DNA of 64,000 nt from Thioalkalivibrio sp. XN8 (GTDB taxonomy: Bacteria > Pseudomonadota > Gammaproteobacteria > Steroidobacterales > XN24), in contig NZ_JAALFH010000052.1 of the NCBI RefSeq assembly GCF_011058255.1, positions 62,001 to 126,000 of the forward strand. Reading direction: 5' to 3'. The notes under the pieces were generated by a model. That model had not been told where the DNA came from and ran no database searches. It worked only from the letters and a program-made list of their open reading frames with translations. Position numbers and translations under genes: made by a program. This document shows, piece after piece, positions 41,735-51,116 of this stretch; position 1 is the stretch's first letter; every line of letters begins with the position of its first letter.

Positions 41735-43429
41735 ATGAACAAGGAGAGTGGGAACCCTGGGGGCGGACGCTTGTCGAGACTGCGCCACGACCTGGTGGCG
41801 GGTGCAGGGATCTGGGCGCTGCTGACCCCGGTGTCGATCGCGCTCGCAGGGCTGGTGGGCGTTGCTCCGGTCGTCGGCCTGGTGACCGTGCCGCTGGCGA
41901 TTGTCGGCTATGTGCTGTTCGGAGGGTCCAGGTTGATGGTGGCGGGCCCCGATGCCGCTGTCGCCGTGCTCGCTGGCAGCACCCTGGCACTGGTCGCCGG
42001 TAGCGACGTCCCCGCAGCCCAGCTCGCGGCCACTCTGGCGCTGCTGGTTGGCGTATTCTACCTGGGGTTCTCGTTCCTCAAGATGGGCTGGATCGCGGAC
42101 CTCATTCCGTATCCGGTGCTGAAAGGTCTCATCGAAGGGCTCGTCTGGGTAACGATCCTCAAGCAGGTCGACACCCTGCTCGGGCTCGAGTTGACCTTGT
42201 CAACAGGCAGCACTCTGGAGAGGCTGTTGGAGCTGCTGCGCTCGCTGCAGCACATTCATATCCCCACGGCGCTGCTGGGCATGATTTCGCTCGTGACCCT
42301 GGTCGCGCTGAAGCGCTATGCGCCGGCGCTACCGGGACCCTTCGTCGTCCTCGTGGCCTCGACGCTGGGGGTCAGCGTGCTGGGGTTGCACGCCGGCCCC
42401 GGCATCGCGGTGCTAGGCGCGATCGACCTCGAGGGGCTGGCGCTGCCCGTTCCGGTCGCGGCGTTTTCGCTGGACACCGTGACTACGCTCGCACCGGGTG
42501 CGCTGGCCATCGTGGTGATCGGCTACGCCAAGTCGATCGGCGCACTGATGTACGCCACCGAACGTTCAGGGGAGGACCTGAACCTGGATCGCGAACTGCG
42601 TGCGCTGGGCGGCTCCAATATAGTCGCAGGCCTCGGTGGCGGCTATGCCGTGGCGGGCTCGCTGAGCGCCACTGCCCTGAGCATCCAGGCTGGCGGCCGG
42701 AGCCAGGCGGCCGGCATCACGGCCGCAGTGTTGTCCGTGGTCGTCATCGCCTTTTTTACGCCGGCACTGGCGACGCTGCCGCTGACAGCACTGGCGGCGA
42801 TCGTCATCACGGTACTGCTGGGATTGTCGGACTTCGGTTACTTCGCCCGACTGTGGTCGCAACGCCGGGGCGAGTGCCTGCTGGCGATCGTGGTGCTGCT
42901 CGCGGTGCTGCTGTTCGACATCGTCGGCGGGTTGCTGGTCGGCACGGTCCTGGCGCTGTTCGCCCTCGGGCGTCACGTGCGCTCGCCGCCGTGCGCGGTC
43001 GTGGGGCGTACGCCGACGGGGGCGTTCGTCGATGTCGCCGAGCATTCACAGGCACGCGAGATTCCCGGCATGCTGATCTGGCGGCAGTACGGGCCGCTGG
43101 TCTTCCTGAACGCCCGCGAGCTCGCCGGCAAGCTCAAGGAGCTCGCGGCCGCCCGTGGCGACGTACGGGTCGTCGTGATAGACGCGACGGCGGCCGCCGG
43201 GATCGACACGACAGCAGCCAATGCATTCCTCGCCGCGGCCAGGAGCCTGGGCGCGCAGGGTATCGAGCTCTGGCTGGTTAATCCCCGTGAGCGCGGCTGG
43301 CTGCTCGTCGTACAGGTGACGCAGGCCGCGAACGCGCCGCTGCCGCCGAAGTTCGACTCGCTGCAGGAAGCGGTGGATCACTACGAACGTACGCAATCCG
43401 CTGCTCGCGGGACGCAGCCGCACACATGA
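41735..43429 (+). CDS. SulP-family anion transporter with STAS domain
   Basis: The 564-residue protein has about eleven to twelve helices (about 25-410), with WALLTPVSIALAGLVGVAPVVGL and the SulP-like block VAGPDAAVAVLAGS. A cytoplasmic STAS domain (about 430-550) ends with MLIWRQYGPLVFLNARELAGKLKEL and VVVIDATAAAGIDTTAANAFL. SulP proteins move sulfate, bicarbonate or other anions. Position at the end of a sulfatase operon suggests handling released sulfate (inference; direction unknown). The ATG at 41735 has GAGGAGG upstream. Its stop touches the promoter module at 43429. Confidence 0.9.
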   Translation: MNKESGNPGGGRLSRLRHDLVAGAGIWALLTPVSIALAGLVGVAPVVGLVTVPLAIVGYVLFGGSRLMVAGPDAAVAVLAGSTLALVAGSDVPAAQLAATLALLVGVFYLGFSFLKMGWIADLIPYPVLKGLIEGLVWVTILKQVDTLLGLELTLSTGSTLERLLELLRSLQHIHIPTALLGMISLVTLVALKRYAPALPGPFVVLVASTLGVSVLGLHAGPGIAVLGAIDLEGLALPVPVAAFSLDTVTTLAPGALAIVVIGYAKSIGALMYATERSGEDLNLDRELRALGGSNIVAGLGGGYAVAGSLSATALSIQAGGRSQAAGITAAVLSVVVIAFFTPALATLPLTALAAIVITVLLGLSDFGYFARLWSQRRGECLLAIVVLLAVLLFDIVGGLLVGTVLALFALGRHVRSPPCAVVGRTPTGAFVDVAEHSQAREIPGMLIWRQYGPLVFLNARELAGKLKELAAARGDVRVVVIDATAAAGIDTTAANAFLAAARSLGAQGIELWLVNPRERGWLLVVQVTQAANAPLPPKFDSLQEAVDHYERTQSAARGTQPHT

Positions 43430-43488
43430 AAGTTATGAGTCGTTTACCAGAAAAGTATTAGACAGGCGCCGGTTCGCGTCTTGATACT
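43429..43488 (+). promoter_or_regulatory. 60-bp promoter module P2 (copy of the one at 32941)
   Basis: Identical to 32941-33000 at 47 of 60 positions. It keeps AAAGTTATGAG, ACCAGAAAAG, TAGACA (43459-43464) and GATACT (43483-43488) with an 18-base spacer. It starts at the SulP stop codon and lies upstream of dyad site E, so the gene at 43586 appears to have two promoters in tandem. Confidence 0.5.
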
Positions 43489-43502
43489 TTCCAATCCGCC
43501 CG

Positions 43503-43546
43503 ATTGTGCGAGACCGGACAATCTTCCCGGGCCGTCTCACTAGAAT
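43503..43546 (+). promoter_or_regulatory. Promoter with Crp-like dyad, site E (outer-membrane protein gene)
   Basis: Half-sites ATTGTGCG and CGGACAAT (43503-43522) are followed 18 bases later by TAGAAT (43541-43546). The predicted +1 is near 43553, 33 bases before the ATG at 43586. It is the only one of the five sites on the plus strand, and the whole arrangement is mirrored accordingly. Confidence 0.65.
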
Positions 43547-43585
43547 CTGGCCGGTGCCCCCCGTCCGGCCCAGGAGTCCCTGACC

Positions 43586-44404
43586 ATGTCGAGAACCAGA
43601 CACCATCTTGCCTCGATCTGCGCCGTCCTGCTGGGCGCGACTGCCGCCATGGCGCCAGCGCTCGCAACCGAGTCCGAACAGGAGCTGGCCCGGCAGCTGA
43701 CCAACCCGGTCGCGGCCCTGATCAGCGTGCCGATCCAGCTCAACTACAACGGCGACGTAGGCCCCGTGGACGACGGCGAGCAGTGGGTGCTCAACATCCA
43801 GCCGGTCATCCCTTTCGACCTCAATGAAGACTGGAACCTGATCTCGCGCACCATCCTGCCGCTCGTGGACCAGAGCGATATCTTCCCGGGCGCGGGCAGC
43901 CAGAGCGGCATCGGCGACACGGTGCAAAGCGTGTTTTTCTCGCCGAAGGCGCCCACTGCGGGCGGCTGGATCTGGGGCGCCGGCCCCGTGTTCCTCCTGC
44001 CGACGGGAAGCGACGACCTCTTGACCACCGACAAGTGGGGCATTGGCCCGACCGGCGTCGCCCTGCGCCAGCAGGGACCGTGGACGGTCGGCGTGCTGGG
44101 CAATCACATCTGGTCCTTTGCCGGCGAAAGCGCCCGCGACGATATCAGCGCCACTTTCATCCAGCCCTTCATGTCGTTTACCACGCCGACGGCATGGACC
44201 TACACTCTGCAGTCGGAGAGCACCTACGACTGGGAAAACAGCGAATGGCAGATCCCGATCCGGGGCGTCGTCTCGAAGGTCACGCGCGTCGGCAGCCAGC
44301 TGATGAGCGTCGCGGGGGGCGTGAATTACTGGGTGCAGAGCACCGACCGCGGGCCGGAAGGATGGGGCTTCCGCTTCACCGTCACCCTGCTGTTCCCGAG
44401 ATAG
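43586..44404 (+). CDS. Outer-membrane transporter-like protein (phenol MetA_deg type)
   Basis: The 272-residue protein has a signal peptide (to about PALATES). The mature barrel resembles the MetA-pathway/phenol-degradation outer-membrane family: NPVAALISVPIQLNYNGDVGP, then ISRTILPLVDQSDIFPGAGSQSGIGDTVQSVFFSP and GAGPVFLLPTGSD. It ends RFTVTLLFPR. Such barrels are often tied to import of aromatic or hydrophobic compounds, though proof is scarce. It has dyad site E and module P2 upstream, tying it to the DUF1254/LysR cluster. Confidence 0.82.
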   Translation: MSRTRHHLASICAVLLGATAAMAPALATESEQELARQLTNPVAALISVPIQLNYNGDVGPVDDGEQWVLNIQPVIPFDLNEDWNLISRTILPLVDQSDIFPGAGSQSGIGDTVQSVFFSPKAPTAGGWIWGAGPVFLLPTGSDDLLTTDKWGIGPTGVALRQQGPWTVGVLGNHIWSFAGESARDDISATFIQPFMSFTTPTAWTYTLQSESTYDWENSEWQIPIRGVVSKVTRVGSQLMSVAGGVNYWVQSTDRGPEGWGFRFTVTLLFPR

Positions 44405-46674
44405 GGCAAATCAAACAAGGCTCGCGCGGGGCCTGGGCGAGTCTCCCCCCCGTGTTGCTGCTGCTCGCAGCACCGCTGTGGGCCCAGCCGACGCTTGCAG
44501 CAGAGGTCGCGGCGCCCGATCGTCCGCGCATCGGGCTGGCGCTCGGCGGCGGTGGCGCCCGCGGCGGCGCCCACGTCGGCGTGCTTGCGGTGCTGGAAGA
44601 ACTGCGCGTTCCCATCGACTGTATCGCCGGCACCAGCATGGGCGCCCTGGTCGGCGCGACCTATGCCGCGGGCGTGCCCATGGAGCGCATCGAGCGCCAG
44701 ATCCTGGACGCTGACTGGAGCGCCACCATCGGCTCGGCGGGGCGTCGTTCCAAGCTGCCGATGCAGCGCAAGCTGGCCGGCATCACCTACAGCAACAGCA
44801 TCGAGCTGGCGATCTCGCGCCAGGGGCTCCAGGGGGCCTCCGGCCTCGTGTCCACGCAAAACATCGAGGGTTTCTTCCGGGCCGTGGTCGGCGGCGCCCG
44901 CGACATCGATGATTTCGACCAGCTGCCGATCCCCTTCCGCGCCGTGGCCACCGACCTGGCGACAAGCCAGATGGTGGTCATCGGCACGGGCGACCTGATC
45001 CGCGCGATGCGCGCCAGCATGGCGGTGCCGGGCGTCTTCGCCCCGGTGCTGGAGGGCGACATGGTGCTCGCCGACGGCGGCATGATGCGCAACCTGCCGG
45101 TGGACGTGGCGCGGGGGCTGTGCGCCGACGTGGTGATTGCCGTGTCGCTGGAGGCGCCGCCGCCGACCCTTGGCCAGTTGCAGGGGGCGCTGGCGATCAC
45201 GGGCCGCTCGTTCAGCGCGATGGTCATCGCCAACGAACGGGCGCAGCTGGCCAGCCTCACGGAGCGTGACGTTGCGGTGATCGTGCCGACCGGCGACATC
45301 GGCTCCACGCAGTTCGGCCGCGTGCCGGAAACCCTGTCGCTGGGCGAGGCTTCAGCGCGGCGGGTAGCGGCGGAGCTGTCACGCTACGCCGTATCGGAGG
45401 ACGAGTACCGGGCCTGGCGGGCCGGGATCGACCGGCCGGAGCACGGCCTGGTTCGCGTGGCGGAAATCCGCTTCCAGCCGCTGCAGCATGCCTCGGTGGA
45501 CTTCCTCAGGACGCGCCTGGTGACGCAGCCGGGAGACGAGGTTTCCGTTGCGGCCCTGGAAGCCGACATGAGCCGGGTCTACGCCAGCGGCGACTTCGAG
45601 CGCGTCGGCTACCACCTCCCGCCGGGCCCCGGCGGCGGCGCGATCGTCGAAATCGAGGCGGTGGAACGTCCCGGCGGGACCGACTTCATCCGCTTCGACG
45701 TCGGGCTGGCGGGCGCAACCGATGGGGATACCCAGTTCGTGCTGCGCGCAGATCATCGGCGCGAGTGGGTGAATGATCTTGGCGGCCAGTGGCGCAACAC
45801 TGTGCAGCTCGGCACATTCGGCCTGCTGGACTCGGCGTTCTACCAGCCGCTCGACGTCCCGCAGCGCTACTTCGTGGAACCCGGCGCGAGTGTCGGTCGC
45901 TCACTGGAGAATTTTTACGACGACGGCGACCGCGTGGCGCGCTATGACCTGGTCGAGGCGCAGCTGCGGCTCGACGGCGGCGTCAACTTCGGCAACCACG
46001 CCCGCGCCACGGCCGGGCTGCGCTGGGGCAGCACCGAGTTCGACGAGGATATCCGCAGCATCGACGCGGTGGACACGACGCGCCGCCGCGACGCCAACCT
46101 GCATTTCACAGCGCTCTACGACACCCGCAACGCGGCGGCCCTGCCGACGCGCGGCATGTTCGCCCAGCTCAGCTACACCAGTTCCGGCAGCTGGCTGGGC
46201 GGTGAGTTCGATTACGACGTGATCGAGGGCGTGGCGAGCCGGTCGCTGCCATGGTCGAATGGCACCGTGCTGCTGGCCGCGGGCGCCGGCCGCCTGGTGA
46301 GCGGCGAGCTGCCCCGGCACCGGGATTTCAAGGTCGGGGGCATCCGCAGTTTCCCGGCCTTTGCGCCGGGGGAACTGCGCGGGGAGGGCTACTGGACGGC
46401 GTCAGCGAACTGGGCCCTGCGGCTGATCGACCTGGCGCCGGCGTTCGGCCAGAGAGTATTCGGCAGCCTCGGCCTGCACGCCGCCGGCATGACCGACCGG
46501 CTCGACGGTGTGGACGAGGGGACCCTGTTCGGGGTTTCCCTGGCCATCGGTGCGCGCACGGCCTTCGGGCCCTTTATCCTTGCCGTGGGCGCCGCTGACA
46601 ATGGCCGCGCCCAGCTCCAGTTCGCGCTCGGCCGCCCGATTCCGGAAGGCACGCTGCTCGACCGCCTGCAATAG
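44362..46674 (+). CDS. PlpD-like patatin phospholipase autotransporter (type Vd)
   Basis: The protein has a patatin domain, then a POTRA-like domain and a barrel of about 16 strands, the type Vd secretion design of PlpD. The oxyanion loop is GGGGARGGAH, the nucleophile is the Ser of GTSMG (S92 from this start) and the partner Asp lies in DGGM (D238). POTRA-like sequence follows about residue 365 (VRVAEIRFQPLQHASVDFL). The barrel then runs to the end, with FKVGGIRSFPAFAPGELRGEGYW. The start is uncertain: ATG 44362 (770 aa, overlapping the preceding gene by 43 bases) or GTG 44452 (740 aa, closer to PlpD length but with an uncharged signal n-region). Expected lipase A activity, with the product displayed or released. 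Confidence 0.85.
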   Translation: MGLPLHRHPAVPEIGQIKQGSRGAWASLPPVLLLLAAPLWAQPTLAAEVAAPDRPRIGLALGGGGARGGAHVGVLAVLEELRVPIDCIAGTSMGALVGATYAAGVPMERIERQILDADWSATIGSAGRRSKLPMQRKLAGITYSNSIELAISRQGLQGASGLVSTQNIEGFFRAVVGGARDIDDFDQLPIPFRAVATDLATSQMVVIGTGDLIRAMRASMAVPGVFAPVLEGDMVLADGGMMRNLPVDVARGLCADVVIAVSLEAPPPTLGQLQGALAITGRSFSAMVIANERAQLASLTERDVAVIVPTGDIGSTQFGRVPETLSLGEASARRVAAELSRYAVSEDEYRAWRAGIDRPEHGLVRVAEIRFQPLQHASVDFLRTRLVTQPGDEVSVAALEADMSRVYASGDFERVGYHLPPGPGGGAIVEIEAVERPGGTDFIRFDVGLAGATDGDTQFVLRADHRREWVNDLGGQWRNTVQLGTFGLLDSAFYQPLDVPQRYFVEPGASVGRSLENFYDDGDRVARYDLVEAQLRLDGGVNFGNHARATAGLRWGSTEFDEDIRSIDAVDTTRRRDANLHFTALYDTRNAAALPTRGMFAQLSYTSSGSWLGGEFDYDVIEGVASRSLPWSNGTVLLAAGAGRLVSGELPRHRDFKVGGIRSFPAFAPGELRGEGYWTASANWALRLIDLAPAFGQRVFGSLGLHAAGMTDRLDGVDEGTLFGVSLAIGARTAFGPFILAVGAADNGRAQLQFALGRPIPEGTLLDRLQ

Positions 46675-46702
46675 ACCGGCATCGGCCGACAGGACGGAAC
46701 GC

Positions 46703-48160
46703 ATGACTCGCGCCGCCGCCACGGCCCCATTCGGGGCGCACTGGATCCTGGTAGCAGCTGCCGCGCTGCTGCTGCAGGCCTGCTCGGGCCCGCCGCTGAG
46801 CCCTTGGCACACCGAGACCCTGGACGAGGAGTTCACGGCGCGCAAGGCCGACGAAATCCGCAGCTTCGAGGATTACCTGCAGCTCGAGGAGCGCCTGTTC
46901 GCGCAGCTGGAGGAAAAGGTCTACGCGCAGACCGGGACCGGCCCCGAGTATGCGCTGGTGCGCTTCAGCAAGGGCAGCATCGCCGATCCGGCAGTCCGTG
47001 CGCCGAACTGGAACCGCAGCTTCGAGTTGCTGCCCGCGGCGGACCCCGTCGGCGGCGTGTTGCTGCTGCACGGGATGTCGGACTCGCCTTACAGCCTGCG
47101 CGCGCTCGGTGAAGCGCTGCAGGCGCGCGGCTACCAGGTGGTGGGCCTGCGGCTGCCGGGGCACGGCACCTCGCCGGCCGGGCTGCGCACGGTCTCGGTG
47201 GCGGACATGGCGGCCGCAGTGCGCCTTGCCATGGCGCACCTCGCGACCAGCCTCGGCGGCAAGCCCGTTCACCTCGTCGGCTACTCGAACGGCGCGACGC
47301 TGGCCCTGGACTTCACGCTGGCGGCGCTGGACGGGGCCGCGGCGCCGGTGCCGGCGAGCCTGGTGCTGGTCTCGCCGGCGGTCGGGATCAGTCCCGCGGC
47401 CGCGCTGGCGGCTTGGAAGCGGCGCCTGTCGGTCCTGCCCGGCCTCGGCGGCCTCGGCTGGCTGGCGATCGAGCCGGAGTTCGACCCCTACAAGTACAAC
47501 TCCTTCGCCACCAACGCGGGCGAGCAGGTGCACCGGCTGACCGCGTCCGTCGCCCGCCGCATCGCCGAGCGGGAACGCGCAGGCGGGTTGCAGGACTTTC
47601 CGCCGACGCTGGTGTTCAAATCGGACGTGGACGCCACTGTGTCCACGACGGCGGTGGTGCAGCGGCTGCTCGGGCGCCTGGCGGGCGGGCGCCACGAGCT
47701 GGTGCTGTTCGACATCAACCGCTACGCGGCCAAGTCGATTCTCACGGCGGTCGATCCCCGGTCCCTGTCGATGCAGGTGGCGGGCAACCCCGGCCTGCCG
47801 TTCGCCGTGACGCTGGTGACCAACGAGCACGAGGACAGCCCGTCGGTCGTGGCGCGGCGCCAGCCGCCGCGGTCGGCCGCGACCGGGCCGGCCGAGCCGC
47901 TCGGCCTCGCATGGCCGGCCGGCGTGATTTCGCTGTCGCACGTGGCGCTGCCGTTTCCGCCGGACGATCCGCTTTACGGCCAGCGCCCGCCGGAGAGCGA
48001 GGACCTGCTGTTTCTCGGCCAGATGGCGATCCAGGGCGAACGCGGGCTGCTGCTGTTTCCCGCCGACTGGCTGCTCCGCCTGCGGCACAACCCCTTCTAT
48101 CCCTATCTCGAGGCACGCGCGCTGGACTGGATCAGCGCCGGTGGCGCGACGGTCGAGTGA
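46703..48160 (+). CDS. Alpha/beta-hydrolase lipoprotein
   Basis: The 485-residue protein has a lipobox LLQACS (Cys about 27). Its hydrolase core, about 105-300, has LLLHGMSDSPYSLRALGEAL (oxyanion region) and the nucleophile motif GYSNG in VHLVGYSNGATLAL, close to lysophospholipase/esterase families. A long insert of unclear type follows (about 345-440). It is separated by 28 bases from the patatin gene, and the pair suggests linked lipid metabolism in the envelope. The ATG is preceded by GGACGGAA. Confidence 0.8.
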   Translation: MTRAAATAPFGAHWILVAAAALLLQACSGPPLSPWHTETLDEEFTARKADEIRSFEDYLQLEERLFAQLEEKVYAQTGTGPEYALVRFSKGSIADPAVRAPNWNRSFELLPAADPVGGVLLLHGMSDSPYSLRALGEALQARGYQVVGLRLPGHGTSPAGLRTVSVADMAAAVRLAMAHLATSLGGKPVHLVGYSNGATLALDFTLAALDGAAAPVPASLVLVSPAVGISPAAALAAWKRRLSVLPGLGGLGWLAIEPEFDPYKYNSFATNAGEQVHRLTASVARRIAERERAGGLQDFPPTLVFKSDVDATVSTTAVVQRLLGRLAGGRHELVLFDINRYAAKSILTAVDPRSLSMQVAGNPGLPFAVTLVTNEHEDSPSVVARRQPPRSAATGPAEPLGLAWPAGVISLSHVALPFPPDDPLYGQRPPESEDLLFLGQMAIQGERGLLLFPADWLLRLRHNPFYPYLEARALDWISAGGATVE

Positions 48161-48175
48161 GGCGAGCGGCCCCGG

Positions 48176-49000
48176 TCAAGTCGCGGCGGCGGCGTCGAGG
48201 TCGATCTTGAACAGCCGCGCGGCGTTACGCCAGGCGATGCCCTCCTTGGCCTCGTCCGCCAGCTCCAGGCCGTCGAAGAACTTGCGATAGGTACGCATTC
48301 CGGCCAGCGGCCAGTCGGTGCCGTACATGAGCTGCTTACCGGGATCGCCCATGTAGCTGATCATGTCGCGCACGCGCTGGACCATGTAGCGCTCGAACTC
48401 GTAGTGGAAGTCGCCGAGCGTCAGCCCCGAGATGTCGGCCAGCACGTTGTCGTTCTTGTACAGCACCTCCGCCGCGTCCTGGAACCACGGGTTGCCCAGG
48501 TGGCAGATGACGAACTGCACGTCCGGGAAGTCCACCGCGACGTCGTCCACCAGCAGCGGATGGGCCTGCCGGACCTTGGCGTGCTTCGAGTAGGTGTCGC
48601 CGCAATGGATCATCACCGGCACCTCGTGCTTGGCGGCGATGCGGAACACGCTCTCGAGCGACGGATCGTTGATGGCGAAACGGTCGTAGCCGGGATAGAG
48701 CTTGATCCCCTTCACCAGGCCGCTGCGGATGCGCTCCTCCATGTTGAACAGGTCGGTGCGTTCCTCGGGATCGCGCCAGCGCAGCCCCTCGATGATGGTG
48801 ATGCGCGGGTCGCCGTTCACGGCGCGGATGACCTCGTCCACGTGCGGCCGCTGGGCGTTGACCTTGTAGGACGTGAGCACCACGGCATGGTCGACACCGT
48901 TCGCGTCCATGGCGGCATACAGCTCGGCCAGGGCGTCGTTGACGGTGCGCTGGCGGTTCTCTTCGTAGGTGTTCAGGTGTACATGGCAGTCGATCAGCAT
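48176..49000 (-). CDS. Amidohydrolase (amidohydrolase_2 family)
   Basis: The 274-residue protein is a TIM-barrel metal-dependent hydrolase or decarboxylase. MLIDCHVHLN at the N-terminus supplies the HxH metal ligands (H6, H8). MIHCGDTY and ICHLGNPW give further His ligands, and MYGTDWPLAGM contains the Asp. No signal peptide is present. The start could also be the ATG at 49009; ATG 49000 gives a product that begins directly with the metal motif. It is convergent with the hydrolase gene and divergent from copB. Natural substrate unknown. Confidence 0.85.
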   Translation of the reverse strand: MLIDCHVHLNTYEENRQRTVNDALAELYAAMDANGVDHAVVLTSYKVNAQRPHVDEVIRAVNGDPRITIIEGLRWRDPEERTDLFNMEERIRSGLVKGIKLYPGYDRFAINDPSLESVFRIAAKHEVPVMIHCGDTYSKHAKVRQAHPLLVDDVAVDFPDVQFVICHLGNPWFQDAAEVLYKNDNVLADISGLTLGDFHYEFERYMVQRVRDMISYMGDPGKQLMYGTDWPLAGMRTYRKFFDGLELADEAKEGIAWRNAARLFKIDLDAAAAT

Positions 49001-49068
49001 GCCCCTCATCCTAACGCATCCGGCCGCCGGCATGCGGCGCGGCGCGCTGCTAGACTCAGGTAGAGCGC

Positions 49069-51096
49069 ATGAACGAGCAGGCCGACAAAACGGGCGAGCA
49101 GCAGCACGGCGAATCGCACGACACGTCGCACGACCACGAGCACATGGTCCGCGATTTCCGGCGGCGATTCTGGATCTCGCTCGCGCTCACCGTCCCGATC
49201 CTGGCGCTGTCGCCGCTGATCCAGCGCTTCCTCGGCATCGAGGGCCTGCTCGACTTTCCCGGCGACGACTACGTGTTGTTCGGCCTCGCCACCGCCGTGT
49301 TCTTCTACGGCGGCTGGCCCTTCCTCACCGGCCTGGCCGGCGAGCTCCGGGATCGCCAGCCCGGCATGATGACCCTGATCGGGCTGGCCATCACCGTGGC
49401 CTATGCCTATTCCTCGGCGGTGGTGTTCGGGCTGCGCGGCGAGGTCTTCTTCTGGGAGCTGGCGACCCTGATCGTCGTCATGCTGCTCGGGCACTGGGTG
49501 GAGATGCGCTCGGTCATGGGCGCTTCGGGCGCGCTCGAGGAGCTGGTGAAGCTGATGCCGGACAAGGCGACGCGGATCAGGGAGTCCGGCGACACCGAGG
49601 AGGTGCCGGTGCGCGAGCTGTCCGCCGGCGACCGGGTCCTGGTGCGGCCCGGCGAGAAGATTCCCGTCGACGGCGAGATCGTGGACGGCCGGACCAGCGT
49701 GGACGAGTCCATGCTGACCGGCGAGTCGCAGCCGGTCGAGAAAGACGAGGGCGACGAGGTGGTCGGCGGCTCGGTCAACGGCGATGGCTCGATCAAGATC
49801 GAGGTGCAGAAGACCGGCGCAGAGACCTACCTGTCGCAGGTCGTCGAAATGGTGCGCAAGGCGCAGGAGTCGCGCTCGAAGAGCCAGAACATGGCCGATC
49901 GTGCCGCCGGCTGGCTGACCTACCTCGCCATCACCGTCGGCCTGGTCACGCTGTTCACCTGGCTGGCCCTCGGCCAGAGTTTCACCTATTCGCTCTCGCG
50001 CATGGTCACGGTCATGGTCATCACCTGCCCGCACGCGCTGGGCCTGGCGGTGCCGCTGGTGGTTGCCGTGAGCACCAGCATGGGCGCCAGGGGCGGCCTG
50101 CTGATCCGCGACCGCACCGCCTTCGAGCGCGCCCGCGATCTTGCGGCCGTGATCTTCGACAAGACCGGCACGCTGACCGAGGGCCGCTTCGGCGTCAGCG
50201 ACGTGTTCGCCGCCGGCGAGCGCGAGCCCGACGAGGTGCTGGCGCTGGCCGCGGCGCTGGAGAGCCACTCCGAGCACCCGATCGCCAGGGGCATCGTGCG
50301 CGAGGCCGAAAATAGGGCGCTGGACTTCGGTAGCCCGGAGGACTTCGAGGCCATCAAGGGCCGCGGCGCCGAGGGCAGGGTGGACGGGCACAGCGTGAAG
50401 GCCGTGAGCCCGAAGTACCTGGAGGAGGAGGGGCTGTCCTTCGAGCGCGACGACGTGCGCGAGGCGGCCGCAGAGGGCAAGACCGTCATCTACGTGATCG
50501 AGGACGGCGAGGTGGCCGGCGCGGTGGCGCTGTCCGACATCGTGCGCGAGGAATCCCGCGAGGCGGTGAAGCAGCTCAAGGAGATGGGTATCCGCTGCCT
50601 GATGCTGACCGGCGACGTCGAGCCGGTGGCCGCGCGCGTGGCCGAGGAGCTCGGGCTGGACGAGTACTTCGCCGGGGTGCTGCCCGACCAGAAAGCGGAG
50701 AAGGTGAAGGCCGTGAAGGCGGAGGGCGGCGTGGTGGCGATGGTCGGCGACGGCGTCAACGACGCGCCGGCGCTGGTCGAGGCGGATCTCGGCGTGGCCA
50801 TCGGCGCGGGCACCGACGTAGCGGTGCAGTCGGCGGACGTCGTGCTGGTGCAGAACGATCCCCGCGACGTGGTCTCGATCGTCAAGCTCTCAAGCGCGAC
50901 CTGGCGCAAGATGCTGCAGAACTTTGCGCTCGCCACCGGCTACAACGTGGTCGCCATCCCGCTGGCGGCCGGGGTAGCCGTGGCCTGGGGCATCGTGCTG
51001 TCGCCGGCCGTCGGCGCGGCGCTGATGTCGGCGAGCACGGTGCTGGTGGCGATCAACGCCAAGCTGCTGTCCCGGGCCGACGTGCTCGCCGGCTGA
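49069..51096 (+). CDS. copB: Copper-translocating P-type ATPase, CopB/CPH type
   Basis: The 675-residue P1B ATPase has a His-rich N-terminus (about 12-27, [14 protein letters not shown]) and no CxxC domain. TM6 contains C320-P321-H322 (ITCPHALGL), the CPH form of the IB-3 group that moves Cu+ or Cu2+. The phosphorylated D364 lies in DKTGT. TGES and GDGVND also appear. A TAGACT box lies only about 15 bases before the ATG. It should export copper across the inner membrane. No CueR- or CopRS-type regulator is adjacent. Symbol assigned on motif grounds. Confidence 0.93.
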   Translation: MNEQADKTGEQQHGESHDTSHDHEHMVRDFRRRFWISLALTVPILALSPLIQRFLGIEGLLDFPGDDYVLFGLATAVFFYGGWPFLTGLAGELRDRQPGMMTLIGLAITVAYAYSSAVVFGLRGEVFFWELATLIVVMLLGHWVEMRSVMGASGALEELVKLMPDKATRIRESGDTEEVPVRELSAGDRVLVRPGEKIPVDGEIVDGRTSVDESMLTGESQPVEKDEGDEVVGGSVNGDGSIKIEVQKTGAETYLSQVVEMVRKAQESRSKSQNMADRAAGWLTYLAITVGLVTLFTWLALGQSFTYSLSRMVTVMVITCPHALGLAVPLVVAVSTSMGARGGLLIRDRTAFERARDLAAVIFDKTGTLTEGRFGVSDVFAAGEREPDEVLALAAALESHSEHPIARGIVREAENRALDFGSPEDFEAIKGRGAEGRVDGHSVKAVSPKYLEEEGLSFERDDVREAAAEGKTVIYVIEDGEVAGAVALSDIVREESREAVKQLKEMGIRCLMLTGDVEPVAARVAEELGLDEYFAGVLPDQKAEKVKAVKAEGGVVAMVGDGVNDAPALVEADLGVAIGAGTDVAVQSADVVLVQNDPRDVVSIVKLSSATWRKMLQNFALATGYNVVAIPLAAGVAVAWGIVLSPAVGAALMSASTVLVAINAKLLSRADVLAG

Positions 51097-51116
51097 GGCG
51101 CTGCTACTCTCCACGC

